From: Lentzea guizhouensis
GTDB taxonomy: Bacteria > Actinomycetota > Actinomycetes > Mycobacteriales > Pseudonocardiaceae
NCBI RefSeq assembly: GCF_001701025.1
Contig: NZ_CP016793.1
Coordinates: forward strand, 2,356,001-2,420,000
DNA length: 64,000 nt
Direction: 5' to 3'
In this document: one piece after another, positions 36,349 through 45,287 of the stretch
Layout of the letters: the number at the start of each line of letters is the position of its first letter
How positions within the stretch are numbered: position 1 is the stretch's first letter
Position numbers and translations under genes: made by a program
Notes under the pieces: generated by a model
The model's input: only the letters and a program-made list of their open reading frames with translations
Told to the model about the DNA's origin: nothing
The model's database searches: none

Positions 36349-37782
36349 GCGGATGTGCGTGGGCGGGCCCTCGACACCGCAGTGCAGGCAGTCGCCGGGG
36401 TGCGGGTTGTCCGGCTGCTCGTGGTCGGTCGCCAGCACCCGGTTGTCGACGCCGAACGCCAGCACGCCGCCGATGATCGCCGCCACCGCGCACAGCACGA
36501 GCGCCATCCGCCAGCCGGACGTCATCACCGCCGGGTTCGTGTAGTCGTCGCCCATGAGCCCGACGGCGGCCGGCAGCACGGCCATCGCGAGCAGGCTGCC
36601 GGTGCGCGCCACGGCGTTGTTGACGCCCGACGCGACACCCGCGTGATGATCGGGTGCCGAGGCCAGCACGGTCGCGGTGACCGGTGCGACGACCGCGGCC
36701 AGGCCGAGGCCGAACACCAGCACGCCCGGCAGCACGCCGGTCAGGTAGCTCGCGCCTGGCTCGGCGTTCCTGAGCAGCAGCATGCCGGCACCCACCACGA
36801 TCGGGCCGGCGACCAGCTGCAGGCGCGGGCCGTACCGCTGGGCGATCCGGCCCGAGGTCGAGGACGCCAGCAGCATGATGATCGTGATCGGCACGCTGGC
36901 CAGGCCCGACGCCGTCGGCGAGTAGCCCAGCGAGACCTGCAGCTGCAGCACGAGCAGCACCATCACGCCGCCCAGTGCCGCGTACACCAGGAACGTCAGC
37001 AGGTTCGCGACCAGGAACGTGCGGTCGCGGAACAGCGCCGGCGGCACCAGCGGATCGGGCGAGCGGACCTGAACCACGCCGAACGCGATCATCGCGGCCG
37101 CGCCGAGCGCCGCCACCAGGTACGACTGCTCGACCAGGCCGCCGGTCAGCAGCGCCAGGCCCGCCGCCCCGACCAGCGCGGACAGGTAGTTGGGGTGACC
37201 CGCGGTCTCGTCCCGCGACTCCGGCACCGACCGCAGCGCGAGCCACACGCACAGGGCCGCGACCGGCAGGTTCACCAGGAACGCGAGCCGCCACGACCAG
37301 GCCTGCACCAGCAGCCCGCCGACGAACGGCCCGATCGCGGTGGCCACGCCGGACAGCCCCGACCAGGCGCCGATCGCCCGCGACCGGTCCTCGCGGTTGA
37401 ACGACGACTGCAGGATGGCGAGCGCTCCCGGCGTCAGCAGCGCCGCGCCCACGCCCTGCAGCACCCGTGCCGCGACCAGCACCGGGACGTTCCACGCGAC
37501 GCCGCACAGCAGCGAGGCGAGACCGAACCAGACCACGCCGGCGATGTAGACGCGGCGGCGGCCGAACCGGTCGCCCAGCGAGCCCGCGACCAGGATCAGC
37601 GAGGCCAGCGCCAGCATGTAGCCGTTGAGGATCCACTGCAGGTCGGTGACCGACGCGCTGAACTCCGCGCCGATGCGGGGCAGGGCGACGTTGACGATCG
37701 TGCCGTCGAGCATCGCCATGCCCGAGCCGAGGATCGTCGTGGCGAGCACCGCGCGGGCCCGCGGTGTGCCCCAGGCGATCAT
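36322..37782 (-). CDS. MFS drug/solute exporter, DHA2 (14-helix) family
   Basis: A 486-residue transporter with about 14 helices. The family motifs are LDGTIVNVALPRIG in helix 1, GSLGDRFGRRRVYIAG (motif A) and GPFVGGLLVQAWSWRLAFLVNLP (motif C region). It is driven by proton antiport. The cytoplasmic tail carries HPGDCLHCGVEGPPTH, a short Cys/His cluster that could bind metal. The substrate is unknown. It lies 10 bp before dasR on the same strand in reading order dasR then MFS. Confidence 0.9.
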   Translation of the reverse strand: MIAWGTPRARAVLATTILGSGMAMLDGTIVNVALPRIGAEFSASVTDLQWILNGYMLALASLILVAGSLGDRFGRRRVYIAGVVWFGLASLLCGVAWNVPVLVAARVLQGVGAALLTPGALAILQSSFNREDRSRAIGAWSGLSGVATAIGPFVGGLLVQAWSWRLAFLVNLPVAALCVWLALRSVPESRDETAGHPNYLSALVGAAGLALLTGGLVEQSYLVAALGAAAMIAFGVVQVRSPDPLVPPALFRDRTFLVANLLTFLVYAALGGVMVLLVLQLQVSLGYSPTASGLASVPITIIMLLASSTSGRIAQRYGPRLQLVAGPIVVGAGMLLLRNAEPGASYLTGVLPGVLVFGLGLAAVVAPVTATVLASAPDHHAGVASGVNNAVARTGSLLAMAVLPAAVGLMGDDYTNPAVMTSGWRMALVLCAVAAIIGGVLAFGVDNRVLATDHEQPDNPHPGDCLHCGVEGPPTHIRSAGEKAHQ

Positions 37783-37792
37783 CCGCGGCCGA

Positions 37793-38548
37793 TCAAGACG
37801 GCCTGTTCAGCGTGGCCACGAACTTGTAGCGGTCGCCCCGGTAGACCGAGCGCACCCACTCGATCGGGTTGCCCTCGGTGTCGAACGAGTGCCGCGAGAG
37901 CAGCAGCATCGGCAGGCCGATGTCGGCGCCGAGCAGCTCGGCCTCCTCCGGCGAGGCGAGCGCGGTCTCGATGGTCTCCTCGGCGTGGCCCATCTCGACG
38001 CCGAACCGCTCGGACAGCACCTGGTACAGCGAGGCACCGGGCGCCAGGTAGCGGCGCAGACCGCGGAACCGGCCGAGCGCGAGGTGGGTCGTCTCGATCG
38101 CCATCGGCTCGTCGTCGGCGAGGCGCAGGCGGTGCAGGCGCAGCACCTTGGCACCGGGCCGCACGCCCAGGTAGCGGGCGAGCTCCGCCTCCGCGGGCAT
38201 CTCCGAGGCCTCGATCAGCTTCGACGACGGCACGCGGCCCTGGGCGCGCATGTCCTCTGTGTACGAAGACAGCTGCAACCTCTGGGCGACCTTGGGCTCG
38301 GCCGCGAAGGTGCCCTTGCCCTGCACCCGGAGCAGCCTGCCCTCCACCGTCAGCTCGGCGAGCGCCTGGCGGACGGTGGTCCTGGAGACGTCGAACTCCG
38401 CGGCGAGCGACCGTTCCGTGGGGATCGGCGAACCAGGCGGCAGCGCCCTCAACAGGTCGAGCAGGTGCCGCTTGAGACCCCAGTACTTGGGTTCGCGTTG
38501 CGCCCGCGTCCTGGCGTCCACGCCTGATGCAGGCGTCGTCTCCAGCAT
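37793..38548 (-). CDS. dasR: GntR/HutC-family regulator DasR
   Basis: A 251-residue regulator. The winged helix is [20 protein letters not shown] then [20 protein letters not shown]; the UTRA ligand domain covers about 95-245. Length and location beside dasA match Streptomyces DasR, which binds dre sites and is released by GlcN-6-P. ATG at 38548 follows GAGGAGG. It is divergent from dasA. Four dre-like sites in the window are likely targets. The orthology call rests on synteny and motifs. Confidence 0.88.
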   Translation of the reverse strand: MLETTPASGVDARTRAQREPKYWGLKRHLLDLLRALPPGSPIPTERSLAAEFDVSRTTVRQALAELTVEGRLLRVQGKGTFAAEPKVAQRLQLSSYTEDMRAQGRVPSSKLIEASEMPAEAELARYLGVRPGAKVLRLHRLRLADDEPMAIETTHLALGRFRGLRRYLAPGASLYQVLSERFGVEMGHAEETIETALASPEEAELLGADIGLPMLLLSRHSFDTEGNPIEWVRSVYRGDRYKFVATLNRPS

Positions 38549-38674
38549 GGCCTCCTCCTCGCACTCCATGTCACGCTCCACAAGGATGCCTTGTCCGGGT
38601 CCTTTCGTGCGTTCGAACCCCCGCCATTCGACACAAAAAAGGTCCGAGGACTCCGCAACGCTTTGGCAACGCGC

Positions 38675-38726
38675 TTGACAGGAGCAGTGACGCGGCACAC
38701 GCTGTTCCGCATTGGTCTACACCACT
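38675..38726 (+). promoter_or_regulatory. dasA promoter and dre site
   Basis: TTGACA (38675-38680) is a consensus -35, with a weak -10 (CACGCT) 17 bp on. The dre site ATTGGTCTACACCACT (38711-38726) matches the DasR consensus ACTGGTCTAGACCACT at 13 of 16 bases and lies at the expected transcript start, so DasR would block initiation. Confidence 0.75.
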
Positions 38727-38769
38727 TGGACGTTCCGGCGAGGGCCGGGCTTGGTGAAAGGGCGCGACT

Positions 38770-40044
38770 GTGAAGGGCTGGAGAGGACTCGCTGCTGGTG
38801 CCGCCGCACTGGCAGTGGCCGTGTCCGGATGTGGCACGAGCACGAACAGCGGTAGCAGCACGGAGACCAAAGAGATCACCGTGTGGCTCATGGACGGCTC
38901 CGCGCCGACGACCCTGACCGACGCCTTGAACAAGGAGTTCGAGAGCGCGAACGGCATCAAGGTCAAGTACGAGGTCCAGAAGTGGACCGGCATCCAGGAG
39001 AAGCTGACCACGGCACTGGCCAGCAGCACGCCCCCGGACGTCATCGAGCTCGGCAACACCCAGACGGCGAGCTTCGCCGACCAGGGCACGCTGGCCGACC
39101 TCACCGCGGACGCGAGCCAGTTCAACAGCGGTGAGTGGCTGGGCGGTCTCAAGGACTCGCTGACGCTCAACGGCAAGCAGTACGGTGTGCCGTTCTACGC
39201 GGCGAACCGCACCGTCATCTACCGCACGGACCTGTTCCAGGCGGCCGGCATCGCGAAGCCGCCGACGTCGCGTGCCGAGTGGATCGACGCGATCAACAAG
39301 CTGAAGGCCGCGAACGCGTCCAACCCGGACTTCCAGGCGCTGTACCTGCCCGGCCAGTCCTGGTACTTCCTGCTCTCGCTGATCTGGGACGAGGGCGGCG
39401 ACGTCGCCAAGCAGGACGCCGGCAAGTGGACGAGCACGCTCGACTCCGCGCAGTCGAAGGCGGGCTTCGAGGCCTACAAGGCGCTCTACGACGCCTCGGC
39501 CGCCAAGAAGGTCCCGGCTGACATCGACGAGGCGAAGCCCCAGCAGATGGAGGTCTTCGGCACGGGCAACGTCGGCATGATGGTCGGCCTCCCGTGGGAG
39601 CTCGCCGGTGCCGTCAAGGCCAAGCCGGAGCTGAAGGACAAGATCTCGGCGTTCCCGATCCCGTCGAAGAAGGCCGGCGCTGCCGCTCCGGTGTTCCTCG
39701 GTGGCTCGAACCTCGCGATCCCGGCGTCCAGCAAGAACGCGGACGCGGCCAAGAAGTACCTGGCGCTGCTGTCGTCGAAGAAGTACCAGGACATGCTCGC
39801 CGAGGGTGGCGCCGTCCCCGGTACCTCGAAGGACACCGCGAAGCTCGCGACCAACGCGATCGGCAAGGCCATGGCGGAGTCGTCCCCCAACGGCAAGGTC
39901 ACCCCGGTGACGCCGAAGTGGGCGGCCGTCGAGGCGGGCCAGAACCCGCTGAAGGACGCGCTCACCGCGTACCTGACCGGCGCGAAGTCGCTGGACCAGG
40001 CGACGAAGGACGCGAGCGACGCCGTCACCAAGGCCATGGGATAA
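38770..40044 (+). CDS. dasA: Chitobiose/GlcNAc-binding lipoprotein DasA
   Basis: A 424-residue solute-binding lipoprotein. Signal peptide with lipobox VSGC (Cys21), then KEITVWLMDGSAPTTLTDAL, GVPFYAANRTVIYRTDLF and a C-terminal domain ending TKDASDAVTKAMG. It captures chito-oligosaccharide outside the cell. GTG at 38770 follows GAAAGGG. The order dasR, dasA, dasB, dasC, GH3 and deaminase copies the Streptomyces das locus. Confidence 0.88.
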   Translation: MKGWRGLAAGAAALAVAVSGCGTSTNSGSSTETKEITVWLMDGSAPTTLTDALNKEFESANGIKVKYEVQKWTGIQEKLTTALASSTPPDVIELGNTQTASFADQGTLADLTADASQFNSGEWLGGLKDSLTLNGKQYGVPFYAANRTVIYRTDLFQAAGIAKPPTSRAEWIDAINKLKAANASNPDFQALYLPGQSWYFLLSLIWDEGGDVAKQDAGKWTSTLDSAQSKAGFEAYKALYDASAAKKVPADIDEAKPQQMEVFGTGNVGMMVGLPWELAGAVKAKPELKDKISAFPIPSKKAGAAAPVFLGGSNLAIPASSKNADAAKKYLALLSSKKYQDMLAEGGAVPGTSKDTAKLATNAIGKAMAESSPNGKVTPVTPKWAAVEAGQNPLKDALTAYLTGAKSLDQATKDASDAVTKAMG

Positions 40045-40054
40045 CCCAGCTGAG

Positions 40055-41050
40055 ATGACGGCCGTCAAGACGACCGAAACGGCAGCGCCGGCCGGGAGCA
40101 TCCCGCCGGCGCTGCCGCCTGCCGTGACGGGTGGCGCACGCAAGCGCCGCCGGGGCGGCGCCTTCGACCGGGCGCTGCCCTACCTGCTGCTGGCCCCCGC
40201 CCTCATCGCGATCCTCTGGCTGATCGGCTGGCCGGTCGTCTCGGTGTTCGTGACGAGCTTCCGCCAGCTCAACCTCGGTGAGCTGGTGCGCGGCGAGATC
40301 GTGTGGACCGGCCTCGACAACTACATGACCGTGCTGCAGGACGAGCGCTTCTGGGAAGTCTCGCTGCGGACCGTCGTGTTCACCGTGTCCGTCGTCGTGG
40401 CGTCGGTGGGCATGGGCCTCGGGATCGCGCTGCTGATGCGCGTGCTGACCCCGTGGGTGCGGATCGCGTTGCAGATCGCGATGCTGTGCGCGTGGGCGAT
40501 GCCGATCCTCGCGTCCACCACGGTCTACCAGTGGATGTTCGACCAGAACTACGGCATCTTGAACAAGACGCTGGTGCAGCTCGGGTTCGACTCCTTCGCC
40601 GGGTACTCGTGGTTCTCCTCCGGCTCCTCGACGTTGTCCGTCGTCGGCCTGTTGATCGTGTGGCAGGCGATCCCCTTCCTCGCCTTCTCGCTCTACGCAG
40701 GGCTCGTCGGCATCCCCCGCGACCTCTACGAGGCCGCCGGCATCGACGGCGCGTCGGGCTGGCAGACGTTCCGCGCGGTGACGTGGCCGGAGATCCGGTC
40801 GCTGCTGCTGATGGTGACGTTCCTGTCGGTGCTGTGGGACTTCAAGGTGTTCGCGCAGATCTGGGTGTTCCGCGAGGGCGGGCCCAGCGGTGAGAGCACG
40901 ACGCTGCCGGTGCTGCAGTACCTGGAGGGCATCGCGAAGAGCCACTTCGGCGTCGCGGCCGCGATCTCCGTGCTGATGATGGTCATCCTCGGCCTGATCA
41001 CGTTCCAGTACCTGCGCAAGCTGCTGCAGACCGAGGAGGGCAAGATCTGA
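40055..41050 (+). CDS. dasB: Chitobiose ABC transporter permease DasB
   Basis: A 331-residue MalF-type permease with a Pro/Ala-rich cytoplasmic start of about 40 residues, six helices and EAA loop LYEAAGIDGASGWQTFRAVT. It starts 10 bp after dasA and overlaps dasC by one base (TGATG). An MsiK-like ATPase must be encoded elsewhere. Confidence 0.88.
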   Translation: MTAVKTTETAAPAGSIPPALPPAVTGGARKRRRGGAFDRALPYLLLAPALIAILWLIGWPVVSVFVTSFRQLNLGELVRGEIVWTGLDNYMTVLQDERFWEVSLRTVVFTVSVVVASVGMGLGIALLMRVLTPWVRIALQIAMLCAWAMPILASTTVYQWMFDQNYGILNKTLVQLGFDSFAGYSWFSSGSSTLSVVGLLIVWQAIPFLAFSLYAGLVGIPRDLYEAAGIDGASGWQTFRAVTWPEIRSLLLMVTFLSVLWDFKVFAQIWVFREGGPSGESTTLPVLQYLEGIAKSHFGVAAAISVLMMVILGLITFQYLRKLLQTEEGKI

Positions 41051-41868
41051 TGCTCAAGAAGTCCGCAGCGAACGTCGTGGGCATCGTGCTCGCGCTGTTC
41101 TTCCTGTTCCCGACGTACTGGATGATCACGTCCGCGTTGAAGCCGAAGGGCTCGACGATCACGTCGGACTACGACCTGATCCCGTTCTCGGTGACGTTCT
41201 CGAACTTCGCCACGGCGTGGTCGAAGCCGGGCTTCCTGTCCTCGCTCGGCAACAGCCTGATGGTCACGCTGATCGCGGTGCTGGCGGCGATCATCGTCGG
41301 CATCACGGCGGCGGTGGCGATGTCGCGGTTCGCGTTCCGCGGCCGCAAGAGCTTCGTGCTGCTGATGCTGGTGGCGCAGATGGCGCCGTTCGAGGCGTTG
41401 CTGATCCCGATGTTCCTGATGATGCGGGACCTGCAGCTCTACGAACACCTGTCGTCGCTGGTGCTGGTGTACTTCGCCGTCACGCTGCCGTTCTGCGCGT
41501 GGACGTTGCGCGGGTTCGTCAACGGCATCCCGGTCGAGCTCGAAGAGGCCGCGATGGTCGACGGCTGCGGGCGCTGGGGTGCGTTCCAGAAGGTGACGCT
41601 GCCGCTGCTCGGGCCGGGTCTCGTGGCGACGTCGGTGTTCGCGTTCATCACGGCGTGGAACGAGTTCCTGTTCGCGAAGGTGCTGATCCGCAGCCAGGAC
41701 CTGGAGACGCTCCCGGTGTGGCTGTCGGGCTTCCAGACCGCGTTCGGCACCGACTGGGGTGGCGCGATGGCCGCCTCGGTGCTGTTCACGGTGCCCGCAC
41801 TGGTGTTCTTCCTCATCGTTCAGCGCAAGATGGTCGCCGGCGTCACCGCCGGTGCCGTGAAGGGATGA
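41050..41868 (+). CDS. dasC: Chitobiose ABC transporter permease DasC
   Basis: A 272-residue MalG-type permease. Six helices, with EAA loop VELEEAAMVDGCGRWGAFQK. The first helix is VVGIVLALFFLFPTYWMITS. It pairs with DasB. The GH3 gene begins 3 bp after its stop. Confidence 0.88.
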   Translation: MLKKSAANVVGIVLALFFLFPTYWMITSALKPKGSTITSDYDLIPFSVTFSNFATAWSKPGFLSSLGNSLMVTLIAVLAAIIVGITAAVAMSRFAFRGRKSFVLLMLVAQMAPFEALLIPMFLMMRDLQLYEHLSSLVLVYFAVTLPFCAWTLRGFVNGIPVELEEAAMVDGCGRWGAFQKVTLPLLGPGLVATSVFAFITAWNEFLFAKVLIRSQDLETLPVWLSGFQTAFGTDWGGAMAASVLFTVPALVFFLIVQRKMVAGVTAGAVKG

Positions 41869-41871
41869 CGC

Positions 41872-43290
41872 GTGGATCAGTTGGCCGCTGCCGTTCTGCT
41901 GCCCGGGTTCCACGGAACGACCGCCCCCGACTGGTTGCTGCGCCGGGTCGCTGACGGTCTCGGCGGTGTGGTCCTGTTCGGCCGCAACGTGGAGTCCGAC
42001 GAGCAGGTGGCGTCGCTCTGCGCTGAGCTGCGTTCGGTGCGGCCGGACGTGGTGATCGGCATCGACGAGGAGGGCGGCGACGTCACCCGCCTCGACGCGG
42101 GCCGCGGGTCCGAGGTGCCCGGCAACTACGCCCTGGGCGTGGCGGACGACCTCGACCTGACCCGCTCGGTGGCCGCGTCGATCGGCGCGCGCCTGGCCCG
42201 TTGTGGCATCTCGTTGAACCTGGCGCCGTCGGCGGACCTGGTGCTGACGCTGGACGACCCGATCATCGGCGTGCGGGCCTTCGGCTCGGACCCGGTGCTC
42301 GCCGCGCGGCACGTCGCCGCGTGGGTGGAGGGCCTGCAGGCCGTGGGCGTCGCCGCCTGCGCCAAGCACTTCCCCGGCCACGGTGCGTCCACAGAGGACT
42401 CGCACGAGCAGCTGCCGGTGCTGCCGCGCACCGAGCAGCAGCTGCGCGAGGTGGAGCTGGTGCCGTTCCGCGCGGCGGTGAACGCGGGCGTGCGGTCGAT
42501 CATGACCGGCCACCTCGTGATCCCCGAGTGGGGCAACGAGCCGGTGACGTTGAACAAGCACGCGATCGACCTGCTGCGCACCGAGCTGGGCTTCACCGGC
42601 GCGGTGATCACCGACGGCCTGGACATGAAGGCCGTGGGCGGAGACCTGGCAGCCGGTGCCGTGCGCGCCCTGGCCGCCGGTGTCGACGCGATGTGCCTGG
42701 GCGGCATGCCGCTCGACGACGCCGAGATCCAGTACCTGATCGACTCGATCGTGGCCGCGGTGAAGTCCGGCTCGTTGCCGGAAGAGCGCCTGGCCCAGGC
42801 CGCCGCCCGCTCGCTGGCGCTGGGCCTGCCCCCTTCCACCGTCGACGCGCACGACGCTGAGATCGGTCTCACGGCCGCTCGACGCGCTGTTTCGGCACGT
42901 GGCAGGGTTAGTGTCGGTACCGACCCGGTCGTCGTGGACCTGGTGGTGGACCCGTCGATCGCGGTCGGCGACGTCCCGTGGGGCCTCGGCCCGTACCTCT
43001 CGGAGGTCCTGCCGGGCACGGAGGTCGTCTCCGCTCGCGACATCTCCGCGGACGAGGTCGCGCGCGTGGCCGGCTCCCGCACGATCGTGGTGGTGACGCG
43101 CGACGCCCACCGCCACACCAGCGCTCGACAACTGGTAACAAACTTAACTAATCTGGGCTTGGACGTGGTGCACGTCGAAACGGGCGTGCCTGGTCCTGAC
43201 CTGGGCAGCGTCGCCCGCATCGACACCCACGGCGGTTCTCGGGTGAGCCTCCGAGCCGCGGCCGAGCTGATCCTGAAAGGCACGACATGA
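41872..43290 (+). CDS. dasD: GH3 beta-N-acetylglucosaminidase (NagZ/DasD-like)
   Basis: A 472-residue cytoplasmic enzyme cutting chitobiose to GlcNAc. The NagZ-specific His loop KHFPGHGASTEDSH spans 165-178, with the general-acid His at 178. The nucleophile is D248 in VITDGLDMKAVG. A C-terminal (alpha/beta)6-type domain follows (about 330-472). There is no signal peptide, so it works on imported sugar. GTG at 41872. It overlaps the next gene by 4 bases. A muropeptide role is possible. Confidence 0.87.
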   Translation: MDQLAAAVLLPGFHGTTAPDWLLRRVADGLGGVVLFGRNVESDEQVASLCAELRSVRPDVVIGIDEEGGDVTRLDAGRGSEVPGNYALGVADDLDLTRSVAASIGARLARCGISLNLAPSADLVLTLDDPIIGVRAFGSDPVLAARHVAAWVEGLQAVGVAACAKHFPGHGASTEDSHEQLPVLPRTEQQLREVELVPFRAAVNAGVRSIMTGHLVIPEWGNEPVTLNKHAIDLLRTELGFTGAVITDGLDMKAVGGDLAAGAVRALAAGVDAMCLGGMPLDDAEIQYLIDSIVAAVKSGSLPEERLAQAAARSLALGLPPSTVDAHDAEIGLTAARRAVSARGRVSVGTDPVVVDLVVDPSIAVGDVPWGLGPYLSEVLPGTEVVSARDISADEVARVAGSRTIVVVTRDAHRHTSARQLVTNLTNLGLDVVHVETGVPGPDLGSVARIDTHGGSRVSLRAAAELILKGTT

Positions 43291-44330
43291 CCACACCCCA
43301 GCCCGGCCAGCACATGGCCGCGGAGATCGCCGCCCAGCCGTCGATCTTCTCGTCTCTGTACGCGTCACGGTCGTCAATCGCTGAGGTGGCGGCCATCATC
43401 CGCGAGCGCGCCCCTCGCTTCGTCCTGTTCGCGGCCCGCGGCTCAAGCGACCACGCCGCGATCTACGCGAAGTACCTGACCGAGATCCTCCTGCAGCTCC
43501 CGGCAGGCCTCGTCTCCGCCTCCACGACGACCCTGTACGGCGCCGAACCCGACCTCCGCGACGTCCTGCTGGTGACCGTCTCGCAGTCCGGCGGCTCCCC
43601 GGACCTCCTGGAGGTCACCGCCTCCTACCGCCGCCGCGGCGCCCTGACCGTCGCGGTGACGAACACACCTTCTTCTCCTCTGAACGCCGCCGCCGAACTC
43701 TCGGTGGACGTGTCGGCCGGCGTCGAACACGCGGTCGCCGCCACGAAGACCTACTCGGCGACGCTGCTGGCGCTGTACCTGCTCATCGACGCGGTGCGCG
43801 GCGGCAACGGCTCGGCGGCCGCTTCACTTGGTGACCTTGCTCAGGTGACTTTGGACGCCTCGGCACCTTCCGTCGACGAGGCCGTGCGCCGGTACCGCTT
43901 CGTCGACCGGGTGCTCACCACCGGCCGCGGCTACTCGTACGCAACGGCCTTGGAAGCTTCTTTGAAGCTGGCCGAGACGTCCTACCTGGCGGCACGCGCT
44001 TACTCGGGCGCCGACCTGCTGCACGGCCCGGTCGCCGCCGTGGACGGCGAGACGGCGGTCCTGGCGATCACGTCGTTGGGCAAGGGCGGCGACTCGCTGC
44101 GCGACGCTCTCGACGTGGTGCACCAACGCGGCGCCGACGTCGTCGCGGTGGGTTCCGCCTCGGAGAAGGTGGGCGCGACGCTGTCGATCTCCATCCCGGA
44201 AACCGCTGAGGAGGTGGCGCCGGTGCTGGAAATCCTGCCGGTGCAGCGGCTGGCGCACGGGTTGGCGCTGGCCCGGGGCGGCGACCCGGACAGCCCTCGG
44301 GGCCTGAACAAGGTGACGCGCACGCTGTAG
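43287..44330 (+). CDS. SIS-domain glucosamine-6-phosphate deaminase (NagB-II type)
   Basis: A 347-residue protein with two SIS domains, like the isomerase half of GlmS without the glutaminase half. Domain 1: FVLFAARGSSDHAAIYAKYL and VTVSQSGGSPDLLE; domain 2: LTTGRGYSYATALEASLKLAE and GADLLHGP. The end (GGDPDSPRGLNKVTRTL) is the conserved GlmS-type tail. It probably converts GlcN-6-P to fructose-6-P and ammonia, replacing classical NagB. Last gene of the das operon, followed by a terminator. Confidence 0.85.
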   Translation: MTTPQPGQHMAAEIAAQPSIFSSLYASRSSIAEVAAIIRERAPRFVLFAARGSSDHAAIYAKYLTEILLQLPAGLVSASTTTLYGAEPDLRDVLLVTVSQSGGSPDLLEVTASYRRRGALTVAVTNTPSSPLNAAAELSVDVSAGVEHAVAATKTYSATLLALYLLIDAVRGGNGSAAASLGDLAQVTLDASAPSVDEAVRRYRFVDRVLTTGRGYSYATALEASLKLAETSYLAARAYSGADLLHGPVAAVDGETAVLAITSLGKGGDSLRDALDVVHQRGADVVAVGSASEKVGATLSISIPETAEEVAPVLEILPVQRLAHGLALARGGDPDSPRGLNKVTRTL

Positions 44331-44344
44331 CTCTTCTCGCTCTT

Positions 44345-44378
44345 GGGCCGTCCGGGGACTTCTTCGGGCGGCCCTTTT
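44345..44378 (+). terminator. Terminator of the das operon
   Basis: GGGCCGTCC (44345-44353) and GGGCGGCCC (44366-44374) form a 9-bp stem with one G-U pair, followed by TTTT. Confidence 0.85.
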
Positions 44379-44576
44379 GCGTGTTCAGGGCCCTGGCGTC
44401 ACCTGATCGGGTGGTGGTTGTCCTGATCCTGGGGGTGGGGCGTCTCCTTCATGTCACGACCGCACAGCCGCCCGCGCCCGCAGATATGGAAGCGCGCGGA
44501 GAGGGGAGCCACGATGATCACTCCGAGCCTCGCTCAACCGCCGGGTCGGGTAGACGTTTTCTCCTTACCCCGGCCA

Positions 44577-44828
44577 GCTCCTGTTTGCCCCTGCCGAGTC
44601 GCGCTCCTGTCTCTCCCCGCCGGGTTCGGCTCCTGTCTCTCCCCGCCGGGTTCGGCTCCTGTTTCGCCCCACCGGTCGGGCTCCTGTTTTGCCCGGCTGC
44701 CGGTTGGGCTCCTGTCTCCCCACCGGCTGGGCTCCTGTCTCTCCCCGCCGGGTTCGGCTCCTGTTTCGCCCCACCGGTCGGGCTCGTGTTTGCCCGGCTG
44801 CCGGTTGGGCTCCTGTTTTCTCGCTGGC
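44577..44828. repeat. Array of ten degenerate 23-28-bp direct repeats
   Basis: Ten units begin GCTCCTGT (one GCTCGTGT) at 44577, 44603, 44629, 44655, 44680, 44708, 44731, 44757, 44782 and 44809. There is no constant spacer, so it is not a CRISPR array. Units 3-5 and 7-9 repeat in the same order, giving a higher-order period of 102 bp. Confidence 0.85.
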
Positions 44829-44832
44829 CTGG

Positions 44833-44972
44833 GGTGGTGTGGTTTCGTCACGAGTCGCAGGCGAAGCCCTGCCGCGCTTGGAGGGATGAGTCAAGTCCAC
44901 GCTCTTCGGACTTGACTCATCCCTGCAAGGGTGGCTGCCTCTGGTGCGACTTCGGGACGAAACCACACCACC
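44833..44972. repeat. 140-bp nested inverted repeat
   Basis: The outer arms GGTGGTGTGGTTTCGTC (44833-44849) and GACGAAACCACACCACC (44956-44972) are perfectly complementary over 17 bp. The inner arms AGGGATGAGTCAAGTCC (44882-44898) and GGACTTGACTCATCCCT (44908-44924) are also perfect over 17 bp, around a 9-base loop. The parts between are partly complementary (GAGTCGCA opposite TGCGACTT). The whole folds into one long hairpin. A MITE-like element or a structured RNA are options. No target-site duplication is evident. Confidence 0.8.
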
Positions 44973-45287
44973 AACGCACGCCCCTACGCAGCCGCAAGCC
45001 GCCCAACCCAACCGGCGTGCCATCAACCCACGAACAGCGCCGGCCCGGTTTTTGATCAGATTGTCAGGGGGTCGAGGGGGACGGAGTCCCCCCGCCGCCG
45101 GAGGCCCCACGCACCCGCCACACCCGCACCCACCCCAACCACCCACGAACTCCCAACCGCAAGCCGCCAACGCACCAGGGGGACGACCCACCCAACCCAC
45201 GCGCCGCCGAAACGGCAAAGCGGGGAACCGCCGCCCCAAAGGACCAGCAATCCCCCGCCGCCAAACACAGTCACCTACTCCGGCCAC

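Larger units (their letters stand above)
44379..45287. other. 909-bp non-coding, repeat-rich stretch inside the GlcNAc locus
   Basis: Long open frames exist on both strands, but they are low-complexity Arg/Pro/Gly products of repeats and lack ribosome sites or family matches. It holds a direct-repeat array (44577-44828), a nested inverted repeat (44833-44972) and a C-rich, strand-biased tail (about 44976-45287). See the separate entries. It looks like a site of repeated insertion or a dispersed genomic repeat. Confidence 0.6.

Noticed and set aside
40726..43131. 801-codon frame opposite dasB-dasC-dasD
   Set aside because: Spans three clear genes on the other strand; low-complexity Arg/His/Gln content.
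44577..44828. CRISPR array
   Set aside because: Units are degenerate and contiguous without unique spacers; no cas genes in the window.
44565..45287. 240-codon minus-strand frame over the repeat region
   Set aside because: Product is made of Arg/Gly/Pro repeat units from the direct repeats and the inverted repeat. No ribosome site; frames are open on both strands.
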